A stretch of DNA of 64,000 bases, from contig NZ_AUND01000023.1 in assembly GCF_000714535.1 (NCBI RefSeq), positions 310,001 to 374,000 on the forward strand, in the 5' to 3' direction. The notes under the pieces are model-generated. The model did not search any database. It saw only the letters and a list, made by a program, of their open reading frames with translations, and was not told the DNA's origin. This document shows, one piece after another, positions 51,242 to 63,883 of this stretch. The translations under genes were made by a program, and so were the position numbers. How positions within the stretch are numbered: position 1 is the stretch's first letter; each line of letters begins with the position of its first letter. The DNA is from Thioclava pacifica DSM 10166. Lineage in GTDB: Bacteria; Pseudomonadota; Alphaproteobacteria; Rhodobacterales; Rhodobacteraceae.

Positions 51242-54076
51242 ATGCAAAGCGGGCGGATCACGGCCGTTCTGGGGCCGACCAATACCGGCAAGACGCATTA
51301 CGCGATCGAGCGGATGCTGGCACATCGCACCGGCGTTATCGGTCTGCCTTTGCGGCTTCTGGCGCGCGAGGTCTATGACCGGATCGTGGCGCAGCGCGGG
51401 CCCTCGGTGGTGGCGCTTGTCACAGGCGAAGAGCGCATCGTGCCCGAGCGCACGCAATATTGGGTCTGCACGGTCGAGGCGATGCCGACGGGGATCGGCG
51501 CGGATTTTCTGGCCATCGACGAGATCCAGCTTTGCGGCGATCCCGAGCGGGGCCATGTCTTCACCGACCGGCTTTTGCACGCGCGCGGGCTGCATGAGAC
51601 GCTGTTTCTTGGGTCTGAAACCATGCGGGGCGCGATTGCCGCGCTGGTGCCGAAGGTGCAGTTCACCAAGCGCGAGCGGTTCTCGGAGCTGACCTATTCC
51701 GGTTCGAAGAAGATTTCCCGGATGAAGCCGCGCTCGGCCATCGTCGGCTTTTCGGTCGAGAATACTTATGCCATCGCCGAACTGATCCGCCGCCAGAAGG
51801 GCGGCTGTGCAGTGGTGATGGGGGCGCTGTCGCCCCGCACCCGCAACGCGCAGGTGGCGATGTATCAAAATGGCGACGTGGATTATCTGGTGGCCACCGA
51901 TGCGATCGGGATGGGGCTGAACCTCGATATTGACCATGTCGCCTTCTCGGCCACCTCGAAATTCGACGGGCGCAGGATGCGCGCGCTCTTCCCGCATGAG
52001 CTGGCGCAGATCGCGGGCCGGGCAGGGCGGCATACTTCGGACGGCACCTTCGGGGTGACAGGCGAGGCGCGCCCCCTCCAGCCCGAGGTGATCGAGGCGA
52101 TCGAGAACCACCGGTTCGCGCCGCTCCAGCGCCTGCAATGGCGCAGCGCACGGCTTGAATTCGGCTCGCTCGACCGGCTGATCGCCTCGCTCGAGGCGCG
52201 GCCGGAAGGCGAATGGCTGACCAAGGGGCGCGAGGCCGACGATCTGCGCGCGCTCAAGATGCTGGGCGACGATCCGGCGATCCGCGACCGGGTCAACAGC
52301 CCAAAGGATGTGCAGCTTCTCTGGGATGTCTGTCGAATCCCCGATTTTCGTTCGATTTCCGAGGCCGAACATGCCACGCTTCTCGCGCGCATCTTCGAGT
52401 TTCTGCAAACGGGCAAAGGCGTGCCCTCGGACTGGCTCGCGCGCCAGATCGAGCGCATCGACCGGACGGGCGGCGATATCGATACGCTGAGCCGCCGTCT
52501 CGCCTTCATCCGCACCTGGACTTACGTTGCGCAACGCAAGGGCTGGGTCGATGACGAAAGTCATTGGCGCGAGGCGACCCGCGCTGTAGAAGACCGCCTG
52601 TCGGATGCGCTGCATGGCGCGCTGACGCAAAGATTTGTGGACCGGCGCACATCGGTGTTGCTGCGCCGGCTCAAGCAGAAGGAGACCCTCGTGGCCGAGG
52701 TGAACGACAAGGGCGAAGTGACGGTTGAAGGCGAATTCGCAGGCCGTCTGGAAGGATTCCGCTTCAAGCAGGACGAAACCGGATCGCCCGACGAGGCGAA
52801 GATGCTTGCCCGCGCGGCCTATGAGGCGCTCGCGCCCGAGTTTTCTCTGCGTGCGGATCGCTTCTACAACGCCCCCGATACGGAGATGGATTTCACCGAA
52901 CAGGGCGGCCTGATGTGGGGCGAACTCGCCGTGGGCAAGCTGGTGAAGGGCGCCGATCTGTTGCGTCCCTCGGTCCAGGCCTTCGTCGACGAAGAGGCCG
53001 GTTCGGATGTGGCCGAGAAGGTCACCCGCCGCCTTCAGCATTTCATCGACCGCAAGGTCGCGGCCCTGTTCGAGCCGCTCCTCGCGATGAGCCGTGACGA
53101 GGCGCTCACGGGCCTTGCGCGTGGTTTCGCCTTCCGCATGGTCGAAGCTCTCGGCATCATCCCGCGCGAGCAGATCGCCGCCGAGGTGAAAGACCTCGAT
53201 CAGGACGCGCGCGGCTCCCTGCGCAAGCATGGCGTGCGTTTCGGCCAATATACGATCTTCATGCCCGCGCTTCTGAAGCCCGCGCCGACCCGACTGCGGC
53301 TGGTGCTGGCTTCGCTCTGGTCGGGCGCGGACGAATTCCCCGAAAGCCCGCCTCCGGGCCTCGTGACCATTCCCAATATCGATACGTTCGATGCCGAGAC
53401 CTATCGCCTGTCGGGCTACCGCCCCTCGGGTTCGCGCGCGATCCGCATCGACATGCTCGAACGTCTGGCCGATCTGCTGCGCGGGCAGGACAGCCGGGGC
53501 GGGTTCGAGGCAAACCCGGATATGCTCTCGATCACCGGCATGACGCTCGAGCAGTTTGCCGACCTGATGGAAGGTCTCGGCTACAAGGCCGAGAAGGGCG
53601 AGCGCGCGAAGGTGAAAGCCGCCGATATCGAGAAGGCCGAGGAGGCCGCTGGCGCCGAGGCGCTGAAGGCCGAGCTGGCCGACGAGGCGAAGGCCGAGGC
53701 TGGTGGTGGCGACGAGACCGCCGAGATCCATCCCGAAGCGGAAGCCGCTGCCGAGGCGGGCGGCGACATGATCTCGGCCGAAGAGGTTGCAGGCGACGAG
53801 ATCGAGACCTTCTACACCTTCACCTGGGCCCCACGTCCGCGCGGCAATCGCCCGCCGCGCCGCGAAGCGGGGCAGGGCGGCAAGCCCGGCGGTGAACGTG
53901 GCGAGCGCAAAGGGGGCGGCAAGCCGCACGGCAAGCGCGACGGTCACAAGGGCGGGAAGAAAGGCGGCAAGCCGCAAGGCGCGCGCAACTTCGAGGCGCG
54001 CCCGCCGAAGAAGGACAAGCCGATCGATCCGGACAATCCGTTCGCGGTGCTCGCAGCCCTCAAGGACAAGAAGTAA
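51242..54076 (+). CDS. SUV3-like ATP-dependent RNA helicase
   Basis: A 944-residue superfamily 2 helicase of the SUV3 (mitochondrial degradosome) type. Walker A GPTNTGKTH is at about 10-18, motif II AIDEIQLCGD near 95-104, motif III FLGSETMR, and motifs V-VI DAIGMGLNLD and QIAGRAGRH. The Suv3-C domain follows. From about 780 the chain turns acidic and alanine-rich (AEEAAGAEALKAELADEAKAE) and from about 870 strongly basic and glycine-rich (KGGGKPHGKRDGHKGGKK), both probably disordered. Likely works in RNA turnover. The S4 protein and ferredoxin follow it in the same direction. Confidence 0.9.
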   Translation: MQSGRITAVLGPTNTGKTHYAIERMLAHRTGVIGLPLRLLAREVYDRIVAQRGPSVVALVTGEERIVPERTQYWVCTVEAMPTGIGADFLAIDEIQLCGDPERGHVFTDRLLHARGLHETLFLGSETMRGAIAALVPKVQFTKRERFSELTYSGSKKISRMKPRSAIVGFSVENTYAIAELIRRQKGGCAVVMGALSPRTRNAQVAMYQNGDVDYLVATDAIGMGLNLDIDHVAFSATSKFDGRRMRALFPHELAQIAGRAGRHTSDGTFGVTGEARPLQPEVIEAIENHRFAPLQRLQWRSARLEFGSLDRLIASLEARPEGEWLTKGREADDLRALKMLGDDPAIRDRVNSPKDVQLLWDVCRIPDFRSISEAEHATLLARIFEFLQTGKGVPSDWLARQIERIDRTGGDIDTLSRRLAFIRTWTYVAQRKGWVDDESHWREATRAVEDRLSDALHGALTQRFVDRRTSVLLRRLKQKETLVAEVNDKGEVTVEGEFAGRLEGFRFKQDETGSPDEAKMLARAAYEALAPEFSLRADRFYNAPDTEMDFTEQGGLMWGELAVGKLVKGADLLRPSVQAFVDEEAGSDVAEKVTRRLQHFIDRKVAALFEPLLAMSRDEALTGLARGFAFRMVEALGIIPREQIAAEVKDLDQDARGSLRKHGVRFGQYTIFMPALLKPAPTRLRLVLASLWSGADEFPESPPPGLVTIPNIDTFDAETYRLSGYRPSGSRAIRIDMLERLADLLRGQDSRGGFEANPDMLSITGMTLEQFADLMEGLGYKAEKGERAKVKAADIEKAEEAAGAEALKAELADEAKAEAGGGDETAEIHPEAEAAAEAGGDMISAEEVAGDEIETFYTFTWAPRPRGNRPPRREAGQGGKPGGERGERKGGGKPHGKRDGHKGGKKGGKPQGARNFEARPPKKDKPIDPDNPFAVLAALKDKK

Positions 54077-54085
54077 GTTCCGGAC

Positions 54086-54361
54086 ATGGACGCGCCCGAG
54101 CGCATCCGCATCGACAAGTGGCTCTGGCAGGCGCGGTTCTGCAAGACCCGCGGCCTCGCGCAGGATGCGGTGCAGGGCGGCAAGGTGCGTCTGAACGGAC
54201 AGCGCATCGAGAAGCCGGGCCGCGGTGTCGGCCCGGGCGATGTTCTGACGGTGCGGCTCGGGGCGCATGTGCGGGTGTTGCGCATCCTTGAATGCGGCAC
54301 ACGGCGCGGTCCGGCCAGCGAGGCGCAAGGGCTCTATGAGGAGATCGCGCCCGAGGTTTGA
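54086..54361 (+). CDS. S4-domain RNA-binding protein (Hsp15-like)
   Basis: A 91-residue protein with an S4 domain (IRIDKWLWQARFCKTRGLAQDAVQGGKVRLNGQRI, about 6-42). E. coli HslR of this type binds stalled 50S-peptidyl-tRNA. It lies 9 bases after the helicase gene, suggesting joint expression of RNA-acting proteins. The C-terminal half is short and lacks the long basic tail of HslR. Confidence 0.9.
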   Translation: MDAPERIRIDKWLWQARFCKTRGLAQDAVQGGKVRLNGQRIEKPGRGVGPGDVLTVRLGAHVRVLRILECGTRRGPASEAQGLYEEIAPEV

Positions 54362-54463
54362 ACCCTGCGCGCCATGCCGCAGCGAAAAGGCCGCACGCTC
54401 CCTTGAAACGCGGCGCTTCCCCCGCTAGGACGGGTCAGGAAGCTGACAAACCGGGGTTTCGCA

Positions 54464-54805
54464 ATGACCTATGTCGTCATCGATAACTGCATCAACTGCA
54501 AATATACCGATTGTGTCGAAGTCTGCCCGGTGGACTGTTTCTACGAGGGTGAGAACACGCTGGTGATCCATCCCGACGAATGCATCGACTGCGGCGTCTG
54601 CGAACCCGAATGCCCCGCCGATGCGATCCGTCCCGATACCGAGCCGGGAATGGAAAGCTGGGTCGAGATGAACCGGAAATATTCCGAGCTCTGGCCGGTC
54701 ATCACCCAGAAGAAAGACCCGATGCCTGAGGCCGAGAAATATGACGGCGAGACGGGCAAGCTGGAGAAATACTTCTCGGAGAACCCGGGCGAGGGCGACG
54801 GCTGA
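54464..54805 (+). CDS. fdxA: Ferredoxin FdxA, 3Fe-4S/4Fe-4S type
   Basis: A 113-residue seven-iron ferredoxin. Cysteines in [15 protein letters not shown] form the first site, where one of the four is replaced for a 3Fe-4S cluster, and [13 protein letters not shown] forms the 4Fe-4S site. A long C-terminal tail ([20 protein letters not shown]...) matches the alphaproteobacterial FdxA form. It acts in the cytoplasm as an electron carrier and is essential in some relatives. The gene stands 102 bases after the S4 gene, and 320 bases before carD. Confidence 0.93.
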   Translation: MTYVVIDNCINCKYTDCVEVCPVDCFYEGENTLVIHPDECIDCGVCEPECPADAIRPDTEPGMESWVEMNRKYSELWPVITQKKDPMPEAEKYDGETGKLEKYFSENPGEGDG

Positions 54806-55124
54806 TCCCCTGATTCTGGCGTTCCGGGGTCGATTCGAGGTGTTCCGGGTCAGGTGACGCTGCGGCATCTTGACGGGTTTTGGCGACTAACCCATTGGGA
54901 AACAAGGCGCTCACCGAAGCGCGAGCGCATGACGCTTTGAAATACATGCGTTTTCTGCTATATTTCTGTCATATAAGAGTTTCGACCCCACCGTTCGCAG
55001 TGACCTGCTCGCCTGCGAATGCGATCTCGCGATGAATAGACGAACGCGGAGCCAAGGCGCCCCGTGGGCGTCTTATGCTCGCCTGATACCGAGGTTCGAA
55101 GCCGGCTGCAAGGAAACGAACCGC
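54806..55124 (+). other. Intergenic region between fdxA and carD
   Basis: About 320 bases without a credible gene. It contains the carD promoter (54937-54964, listed separately) and, downstream of it, a leader of about 150 bases with no clear structure. Confidence 0.5.
54937..54964 (+). promoter_or_regulatory. Likely sigma-70 promoter of carD
   Basis: TTGAAA at 54937-54942 and TATATT at 54959-54964 with a 16-base spacer; a TGC just before the -10 makes it an extended type. It sits in an unusually AT-rich patch about 160 bases upstream of carD. By rule-of-thumb the transcript would start near 54971. Confidence 0.6.
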
Positions 55125-55634
55125 ATGACCAAGACCAAGAAGACCGAATTCCGCCCCAATGATTTCGTCGTCTATCCGGCGCATGGGGTGGGTAAAATCA
55201 TGTCCATCGAAGAACAGGAAATTGCCGGGCTTAAGCTCGAGCTGTTCGTGATCTCTTTCGAGAAGGACAAGATGACCCTGCGCGTCCCGACGAACAAGGC
55301 GACGGAAGTGGGCATGCGCAGCCTGTCCTCGCCCGATATCGTGACCAAGGCCCTTGAGACCCTGAAGGGCAAGGCAAAGGTCAAGCGTGCGATGTGGTCG
55401 CGTCGGGCTCAGGAATACGAACAGAAGATCAATTCGGGCGACCTGCTGTCGATCGCCGAAGTGGTGCGCGATCTGCACCGCAACGATGATCAGCGCGAAC
55501 AGTCCTACTCGGAGCGTCAGCTCTATGAGGCCGCGCTCGAGCGTCTGACCCGCGAAGTCGCTGCCGTGTCGGGCACCGATGAGGCCCGCGCCGCGAAGAC
55601 CGTCGACGAAGTTCTGGTCAGCCGCGCCGCCTGA
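55125..55634 (+). CDS. carD: CarD-family transcription regulator
   Basis: A 169-residue protein with an N-terminal RNA-polymerase-interacting Tudor-like domain (DFVVYPAHGVGKIMSIEEQEI, about 11-31) and a helical C-terminal DNA-binding domain (MWSRRAQEYEQKINSGDLLSIAEVVRDLHR). CarD proteins stabilise open complexes at promoters and make up for the poor -10 elements of many GC-rich bacteria. I start at 55125 (MTKTKKTEFRPND) with AAGGAAAC upstream. A terminator follows, so it is a single unit. Confidence 0.96.
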   Translation: MTKTKKTEFRPNDFVVYPAHGVGKIMSIEEQEIAGLKLELFVISFEKDKMTLRVPTNKATEVGMRSLSSPDIVTKALETLKGKAKVKRAMWSRRAQEYEQKINSGDLLSIAEVVRDLHRNDDQREQSYSERQLYEAALERLTREVAAVSGTDEARAAKTVDEVLVSRAA

Positions 55635-55655
55635 TTCGACGACAGATGAAATGTT

Positions 55656-55688
55656 GAAACGCGAGGCTCTCGGGCCTCGCGTTTCTTA
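55656..55688 (+). terminator. Rho-independent terminator of carD
   Basis: A 12-bp perfect stem (gaaacgcgaggc / gcctcgcgtttc), 6-base loop, then a T-rich tail (ttatt). Confidence 0.85.
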
Positions 55689-55742
55689 TTGCAAAGAGAC
55701 TTTTCGGTTTTAGGCGATAAGGGGCGCGTGCTCAGCCGGACT

Positions 55743-57635
55743 TCACGCGTCCGGGCCTCCCTCGACGGTTCCCGGCGTCTCCCGGTCGCTCTCGTCGCGC
55801 TCGCCGCGGCGGCGGAACTGCTCCATCATCGCGGCTTCGAGATCGGCGTTCAGCTCCTTCGTGCGCGCGATGTAATCGGTGTTCTGCTCCATCGGCACAC
55901 CCGGCTTCCACAGTTTCGCAAGGTCGCGCACGGCCGCCCGGTCGAGCTTGAAGAACAGCTTCTCGAGCTCTGCGGCCTCGAATTCCGACAGGCCCGCGTT
56001 TTCCAGCACGTAGCGGCCCGCGCGCAGCGAGCTGTCGAACATCTCCCGTACGATATCGTTCGCCCCGGCCCGGTAAAGATCGAACACATGCGTCCGGTCG
56101 CGCGCCCGCGCCACGATATGCAGATCGGGCCGGATCCGGCGGGCGTATTCCACCAGTTTCGTAGTCTGCTCGCGCCCGTCGAGCGCGACCACCAGAACCC
56201 GCGCCTGATTGATCCCGGCGGCGGCCAGAAGGTCCGGCCGCGTCGGATCCCCGAAATAGCCCTTGAAGCCGAAGGTGCGCATCAGCTGGATCGTCTTGAG
56301 GTCGGAATCCAGAACCGTCGTGCGCAGCCCGGACATGGTCACCAGCCGGTTCACCACCTGGCCGAACCGGCCGACGCCCGCGATGATGATCGGCTGCTGT
56401 TCGTCGATCGCGTCGGGATCGGGGGCGTCTGCGCTGCGCAGCCGCTTGCCGATCTGTTCGTGCAGGATGAACAGCAGGGGCGTGATCAGCATCGACAGCG
56501 CGATGACCACCAGCAGCTTCTCGGCAAGCGCATTGGGCAGGATGCGTTGCCCGACCGCGAAGGAGACGAGCACGAAGCCGAATTCACCTGCCTGCGCGAG
56601 GCTTAGCGTGAACAGAGATCGGTCCTTGCCGCGCAGCTTGAAGACACGGGCGAGGCCATAAAGGATAGCCGATTTCAGACCGACCAGCAGCGCCACGAGC
56701 GCGAAGATGTTCCAGGGCTGGGCTGTGATGACAGCGAAGTTGATACCCGCTCCGACGGTAATGAAGAAGAGCCCCATCAAGAGCCCTTTGAAGGGCTCGA
56801 TGTCGGATTCCATCTCGTGCTTGAACTCGCTGTCCGCGAGAACCACCCCGGCGAGGAAGGTGCCAAGCGCGGGCGAAAGTCCCACGAGGTTCATCAAGCT
56901 CGCGATGCCGACGACGATCAGCAGCGCCATCGCGGTGTTGATCTCGCGCAGCCGAGCGCCCTGAACGAAGCGAAACAGCGGGCGCACCACGTAGTGACCG
57001 ATCAGTACCGTGAAGACCACCGCCGCCAGCGTGATCAGCGTCACCCCCCAGGCGGGCAGCGCGTCGATCAGGCGCGCGACGACGTGATCACCGTGATCGG
57101 CCTTCGCGACCGCCCGCGCCCCCGGCAGCGCCAGAAGCGGCATCAGCGCCAGCATCGGGATCACCGCGATATCCTGCGTCAGCAGCACCGCAAAAGAGGA
57201 CCGCCCGCCCGCCGTCTGCATCAGCTGCTTTTCATTGAGCGTCTGTAGGACGATCGCGGTAGATGACAGCGACAGCGTCATCCCGATCGCCAAAGAGACG
57301 CGGAAATCCTCGCCCATCGCCATCACGATCGCGGTGACCAGAACCATCGTGATCAGTACCTGCATCCCGCCGAGGCCCAGCAGCTTGTCGCGCATCGCCC
57401 AGAGCGCGCGCGGTTCCAGCTCCAGCCCGATCAGGAAAAGCATCATCACCACGCCGAACTCGGCGAAATGCTGCAAGTCGCTCATCTCGGAGCCCGACAG
57501 CCCGGTAACGGGGCCGATCAGGATCCCCGCGATCAGGTAACCAAGCACCGAGCCGAGCCCTGCACGCGAGGCCAGCGGCACCGCGATGACCATCGCGACG
57601 AGATAGAGCGTGGCTTGGAACAGGAAGCTTTCCAT
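55743..57635 (-). CDS. CPA2 monovalent cation:proton antiporter with TrkA-N domain (Kef-type)
   Basis: A 630-residue membrane protein with about 12 helices (about 5-385) of the CPA2 family, ending in a RCK/TrkA-N nucleotide-binding domain at about 410-525 (IAGVGRFGQVVNRLVT). Typical segments are IAGILIGPVTG, the ion-site helix GTFLAGVVLADSEFKHEM with its Asp, and GDPTRPDLLAAAGI. It likely exports potassium or sodium against protons, gated by NAD(H) or glutathione adducts. The nucleotide glycines (GxGxxG) are intact. No ancillary kefF/G flavoprotein gene is adjacent. Confidence 0.93.
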   Translation of the reverse strand: MESFLFQATLYLVAMVIAVPLASRAGLGSVLGYLIAGILIGPVTGLSGSEMSDLQHFAEFGVVMMLFLIGLELEPRALWAMRDKLLGLGGMQVLITMVLVTAIVMAMGEDFRVSLAIGMTLSLSSTAIVLQTLNEKQLMQTAGGRSSFAVLLTQDIAVIPMLALMPLLALPGARAVAKADHGDHVVARLIDALPAWGVTLITLAAVVFTVLIGHYVVRPLFRFVQGARLREINTAMALLIVVGIASLMNLVGLSPALGTFLAGVVLADSEFKHEMESDIEPFKGLLMGLFFITVGAGINFAVITAQPWNIFALVALLVGLKSAILYGLARVFKLRGKDRSLFTLSLAQAGEFGFVLVSFAVGQRILPNALAEKLLVVIALSMLITPLLFILHEQIGKRLRSADAPDPDAIDEQQPIIIAGVGRFGQVVNRLVTMSGLRTTVLDSDLKTIQLMRTFGFKGYFGDPTRPDLLAAAGINQARVLVVALDGREQTTKLVEYARRIRPDLHIVARARDRTHVFDLYRAGANDIVREMFDSSLRAGRYVLENAGLSEFEAAELEKLFFKLDRAAVRDLAKLWKPGVPMEQNTDYIARTKELNADLEAAMMEQFRRRGERDESDRETPGTVEGGPDA

Positions 57636-57773
57636 CGCGGGGCTTGCATCCTCGGGTTGGGGCGCGATGCGCGCCCGGAGAAATAACGGTTTATCCTAGC
57701 CTAGCTTCGGGGCGGGCGGGTTCAAGAGGGCGCGGCGTCGCCGGGCATGCAGCGGTTGCGGGGCGGCCTTGCG

Positions 57774-61469
<3,696 letters not shown>

Positions 61470-61587
61470 TTCGATGGGCTTGGGCCGTCAGGAACGCGGG
61501 ATACTCACATCTTCGTAAAGTAGTTTGCGCCCCCTGAAAAGCGTCGCGGAGGGGGCGAGCGGCAGATTGCCGGTTTTCCACAGTGAA

Positions 61588-61614
61588 CCCGCCCCGGAGC
61601 GGATCCGGGGCGGG
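61588..61614 (-). terminator. GC hairpin downstream of metY
   Basis: An 11-bp stem (cccgccccgga / tccggggcggg) with a 5-base loop, about 40 bases past the metY stop on the minus strand. It has no good T run, so it may be a weak or factor-dependent terminator. Confidence 0.5.
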
Positions 61615-61650
61615 CCAAATTGTGAAAATCTGCGCTCGGACCCTTGCGGA

Positions 61651-62934
61651 TCAGGCGGTTGCCGCTGCCAGCGCCTGATCGAGATCTGCGATCAGATCTT
61701 CGGCATTCTCGATCCCGATCGAGAGCCGGACCACGTTCGGCGCGGCTCCTGCGGCGATCTGTTGCGCCTCGGTCAGCTGGCGGTGCGTGGTCGAGGCGGA
61801 ATGGATGATCAGCGAGCGGGCATCGCCCAGATTCGCGACATGGCTGAAAAGCTTGAGATTGTTCACCAGCTTCACGCAGGCCTCATAGCCGCCCTTCACC
61901 GCGACGGTGAAAAGTGCGCCGGCACCTTTCGGGCAGACCTTGGCGACGCGATCGTGCCAGGGCGAGCTCTCGAGCCCGGCATAGGTCACGAAATCGATGC
62001 GCGGATCGTTCTCGAGCCATTCGGCCACGGCCTTGGCGTTGGCGACATGCTTGTCCATGCGCAGGCTGAGCGTCTCGAGGCCCATCATCGTGTAATGCGC
62101 CCCTTGCGGGTTCATCGTCATGCCGAGGTCGCGCAGGCCCACCGCGATCGAGTGGAAGGTGAAGGCCATCGGCCCCAGCGCCTCGTGGAACTTCAGGCCG
62201 TGATAGGCGGGCTCGGGGGCGCTGAGCGAGGGGAACTTGTCCGAGGCCGACCAGTCGAACTTGCCGCTGTCGATCACGCAGCCGCCAGTGACGGTGCCGT
62301 TGCCGGTCATATATTTCGTCAGCGAATGGACGACGAGCGTCGCGCCCATCTCGATCGGCCGGCACAGGTAGGGCGTGGCGAGCGTGTTGTCGACGATCAG
62401 CGGCAGGCCGAGCTTGTCGGCCAGTTTTGCCACTGCCGGGATATCGGTGATGTAGCCGCCCGGGTTCGAGATCGACTCGCAGAAGATCGCGCGGGTGTTC
62501 TCGTCCACCGCCGCTTCCAGCGCGTCGAGATCGTCGAAATCGACGAATTTGGCCGACCAGCCGAAGCGTTTGATCGTCTGGCTGAACTGGGTGATCGTAC
62601 CGCCATAAAGCCGGGTCGACGCGACGACGTTCAGTCCCGGTCCCATCAGCGGGAAGAGCGCCATGATCTGCGCCGCGTGTCCCGAGGAACAGGCCACCCC
62701 GCCCGCGCCGCCTTCGAGCACGGCGACCTTCTCGGCGAGCTTCATCACCGTCGGGTTGGTCAGGCGCGAATAGATGTAGCCCACCTCTTCGAGGTTGAAG
62801 AGCCGCGCCGCATGGTCGGCATCCTTGAAGGCGTAAGCGGTGGTCAGGTAGATCGGCACCTGCAGCGCGCCGGTCGCCGGATCGGGTGCGGCGGCGGCGT
62901 GGATCTGAAGCGTGTCGAATTTGTAGTCGGACAT
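61651..62934 (-). CDS. metY: O-acetylhomoserine sulfhydrylase (MetY)
   Basis: A 427-residue PLP enzyme of the Cys/Met metabolism family. It makes homocysteine from O-acetylhomoserine and sulfide. The PLP lysine is K207 in HSLTKYMTGNG; SGHAAQIMAL holds the phosphate-binding part, and YSRLTNPTV the Tyr/Arg of the neighbouring subunit. Length over 420 and LGPMAFTFHSIAVGLRDLG fit MetY rather than the shorter MetB/MetC. The leader has a strong hairpin. A terminator-like hairpin follows. Confidence 0.93.
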   Translation of the reverse strand: MSDYKFDTLQIHAAAAPDPATGALQVPIYLTTAYAFKDADHAARLFNLEEVGYIYSRLTNPTVMKLAEKVAVLEGGAGGVACSSGHAAQIMALFPLMGPGLNVVASTRLYGGTITQFSQTIKRFGWSAKFVDFDDLDALEAAVDENTRAIFCESISNPGGYITDIPAVAKLADKLGLPLIVDNTLATPYLCRPIEMGATLVVHSLTKYMTGNGTVTGGCVIDSGKFDWSASDKFPSLSAPEPAYHGLKFHEALGPMAFTFHSIAVGLRDLGMTMNPQGAHYTMMGLETLSLRMDKHVANAKAVAEWLENDPRIDFVTYAGLESSPWHDRVAKVCPKGAGALFTVAVKGGYEACVKLVNNLKLFSHVANLGDARSLIIHSASTTHRQLTEAQQIAAGAAPNVVRLSIGIENAEDLIADLDQALAAATA

Positions 62935-62951
62935 CTCGGGGCTCCTCTGTT

Positions 62952-62981
62952 CTCGGGCGCGACGTTAGCGGTGCGCCCGAG
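62952..62981 (-). promoter_or_regulatory. Leader hairpin upstream of metY
   Basis: A 9-bp perfect stem (ctcgggcgc / gcgcccgag) with a 12-base loop lies 18 bases before the metY ATG. On the minus strand the loop reads accgctaacgtc. The GCTAA core is like part of SAM-II riboswitches that often precede methionine genes in alphaproteobacteria, but the other conserved parts are not visible. It may simply cover the ribosome site. Confidence 0.4.
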
Positions 62982-63067
62982 GGGCTTCAAACACATTCGT
63001 TTTCGGCAATGGGAGGCCGGGCGGCTGGCTTGGCTTGGATACTGACGGTAGCGCGCGTCCGGTTGGC

Positions 63068-63754
63068 TTAGCGCCGCCGCAACCGCTGCAACGTGCGTTT
63101 CATTCCCCCCGGAGCGACGAGGAAGCTCAGCACGAAGCCGGTCGCGAACCCCACGAGATCGGCGATCCAGTCAGGCCGCGCGCCGAAGATCATCGCGAAG
63201 ATCAGCTGGATCCCCATCAGCGCGCCGATCAGCGAAAAGGCCCGCATCTGGTTCGCGTTTTCCTGCCCGAGCCGCGTCCACAGGATCCAGGTGAAAGCGC
63301 CAATCAACCCGTAATCGCCCGGATAGCCGCCATAGAGCCCGATCTCGGTGAAGGGCAGCGCGGCATAGACCAGCGCGCCGACGATGCTCGAACCGAGAAA
63401 CACCACGGCCACCGCGAGGTTCGAGAAGACCTCGCCCACCATCTTGCCGAGCGCCAGCAGGAAAACGAGTACGAAAATCGCCTGCGTCACCGAGGCGTTC
63501 ACGAAGGGATAGGTCACCAGTCGCATCAGCTGTTCTGGCGGGTATTGCCCGGTCTCGACCATCGCGCGCATCAGTTGCGGCGAGAAGGCGAATGTCTGGA
63601 GCGCATCGAGCCGCCAGCCCGCAGCGCCCGGCCCGCCGATCAGCCCGCTTCCGCCCATCGCGAAGAACAGTTCGGTCGCGATGATCGGCAGCGCGAGCAG
63701 CCAGACCACCGGGGGGAGCGGGTTCACCGGGTGTTCGTCATAACCGTCGCGCAT
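63068..63754 (-). CDS. Rhomboid-fold membrane protein, catalytic residues absent
   Basis: A 228-residue protein with six or seven helices and the general rhomboid layout (YPFVNAS loop like the WR-loop region, then glycine-rich helices near 142-156 and 196-212). The expected GxSG nucleophile motif reads GYPGDYG (about 143-149), so Ser is Pro. The expected AHxxG His in the last helix reads ADLVGFATG, so His is Asp199. The GxxxG pattern is kept (G202, G206). It is therefore likely an inactive rhomboid-like protein or a relative with another job. Confidence 0.78.
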   Translation of the reverse strand: MRDGYDEHPVNPLPPVVWLLALPIIATELFFAMGGSGLIGGPGAAGWRLDALQTFAFSPQLMRAMVETGQYPPEQLMRLVTYPFVNASVTQAIFVLVFLLALGKMVGEVFSNLAVAVVFLGSSIVGALVYAALPFTEIGLYGGYPGDYGLIGAFTWILWTRLGQENANQMRAFSLIGALMGIQLIFAMIFGARPDWIADLVGFATGFVLSFLVAPGGMKRTLQRLRRR

Positions 63755-63883
63755 ATCTGGCCTCTCCTGCTCGCGGGCTCAGTTGCGCCCTTTGCGCTTT
63801 AGCGATAAGCGAGCGGGGAGCGGATTTCCACCCCGGGAGATCCTTACGGCGGGCTTCCACCCCCCGCAGATCAGGAGCATCAG

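Noticed and set aside
50582-54328. 1248-codon minus-strand frame opposite the helicase
   Set aside because: It is antisense to the SUV3-like gene, whose motifs are clear. The frame stays open only because of third-position GC bias.
62935-63067. SAM-II riboswitch before metY
   Set aside because: GCTAA is present, but the conserved 5' stem and the U-rich first loop are not, so I list only a hairpin.
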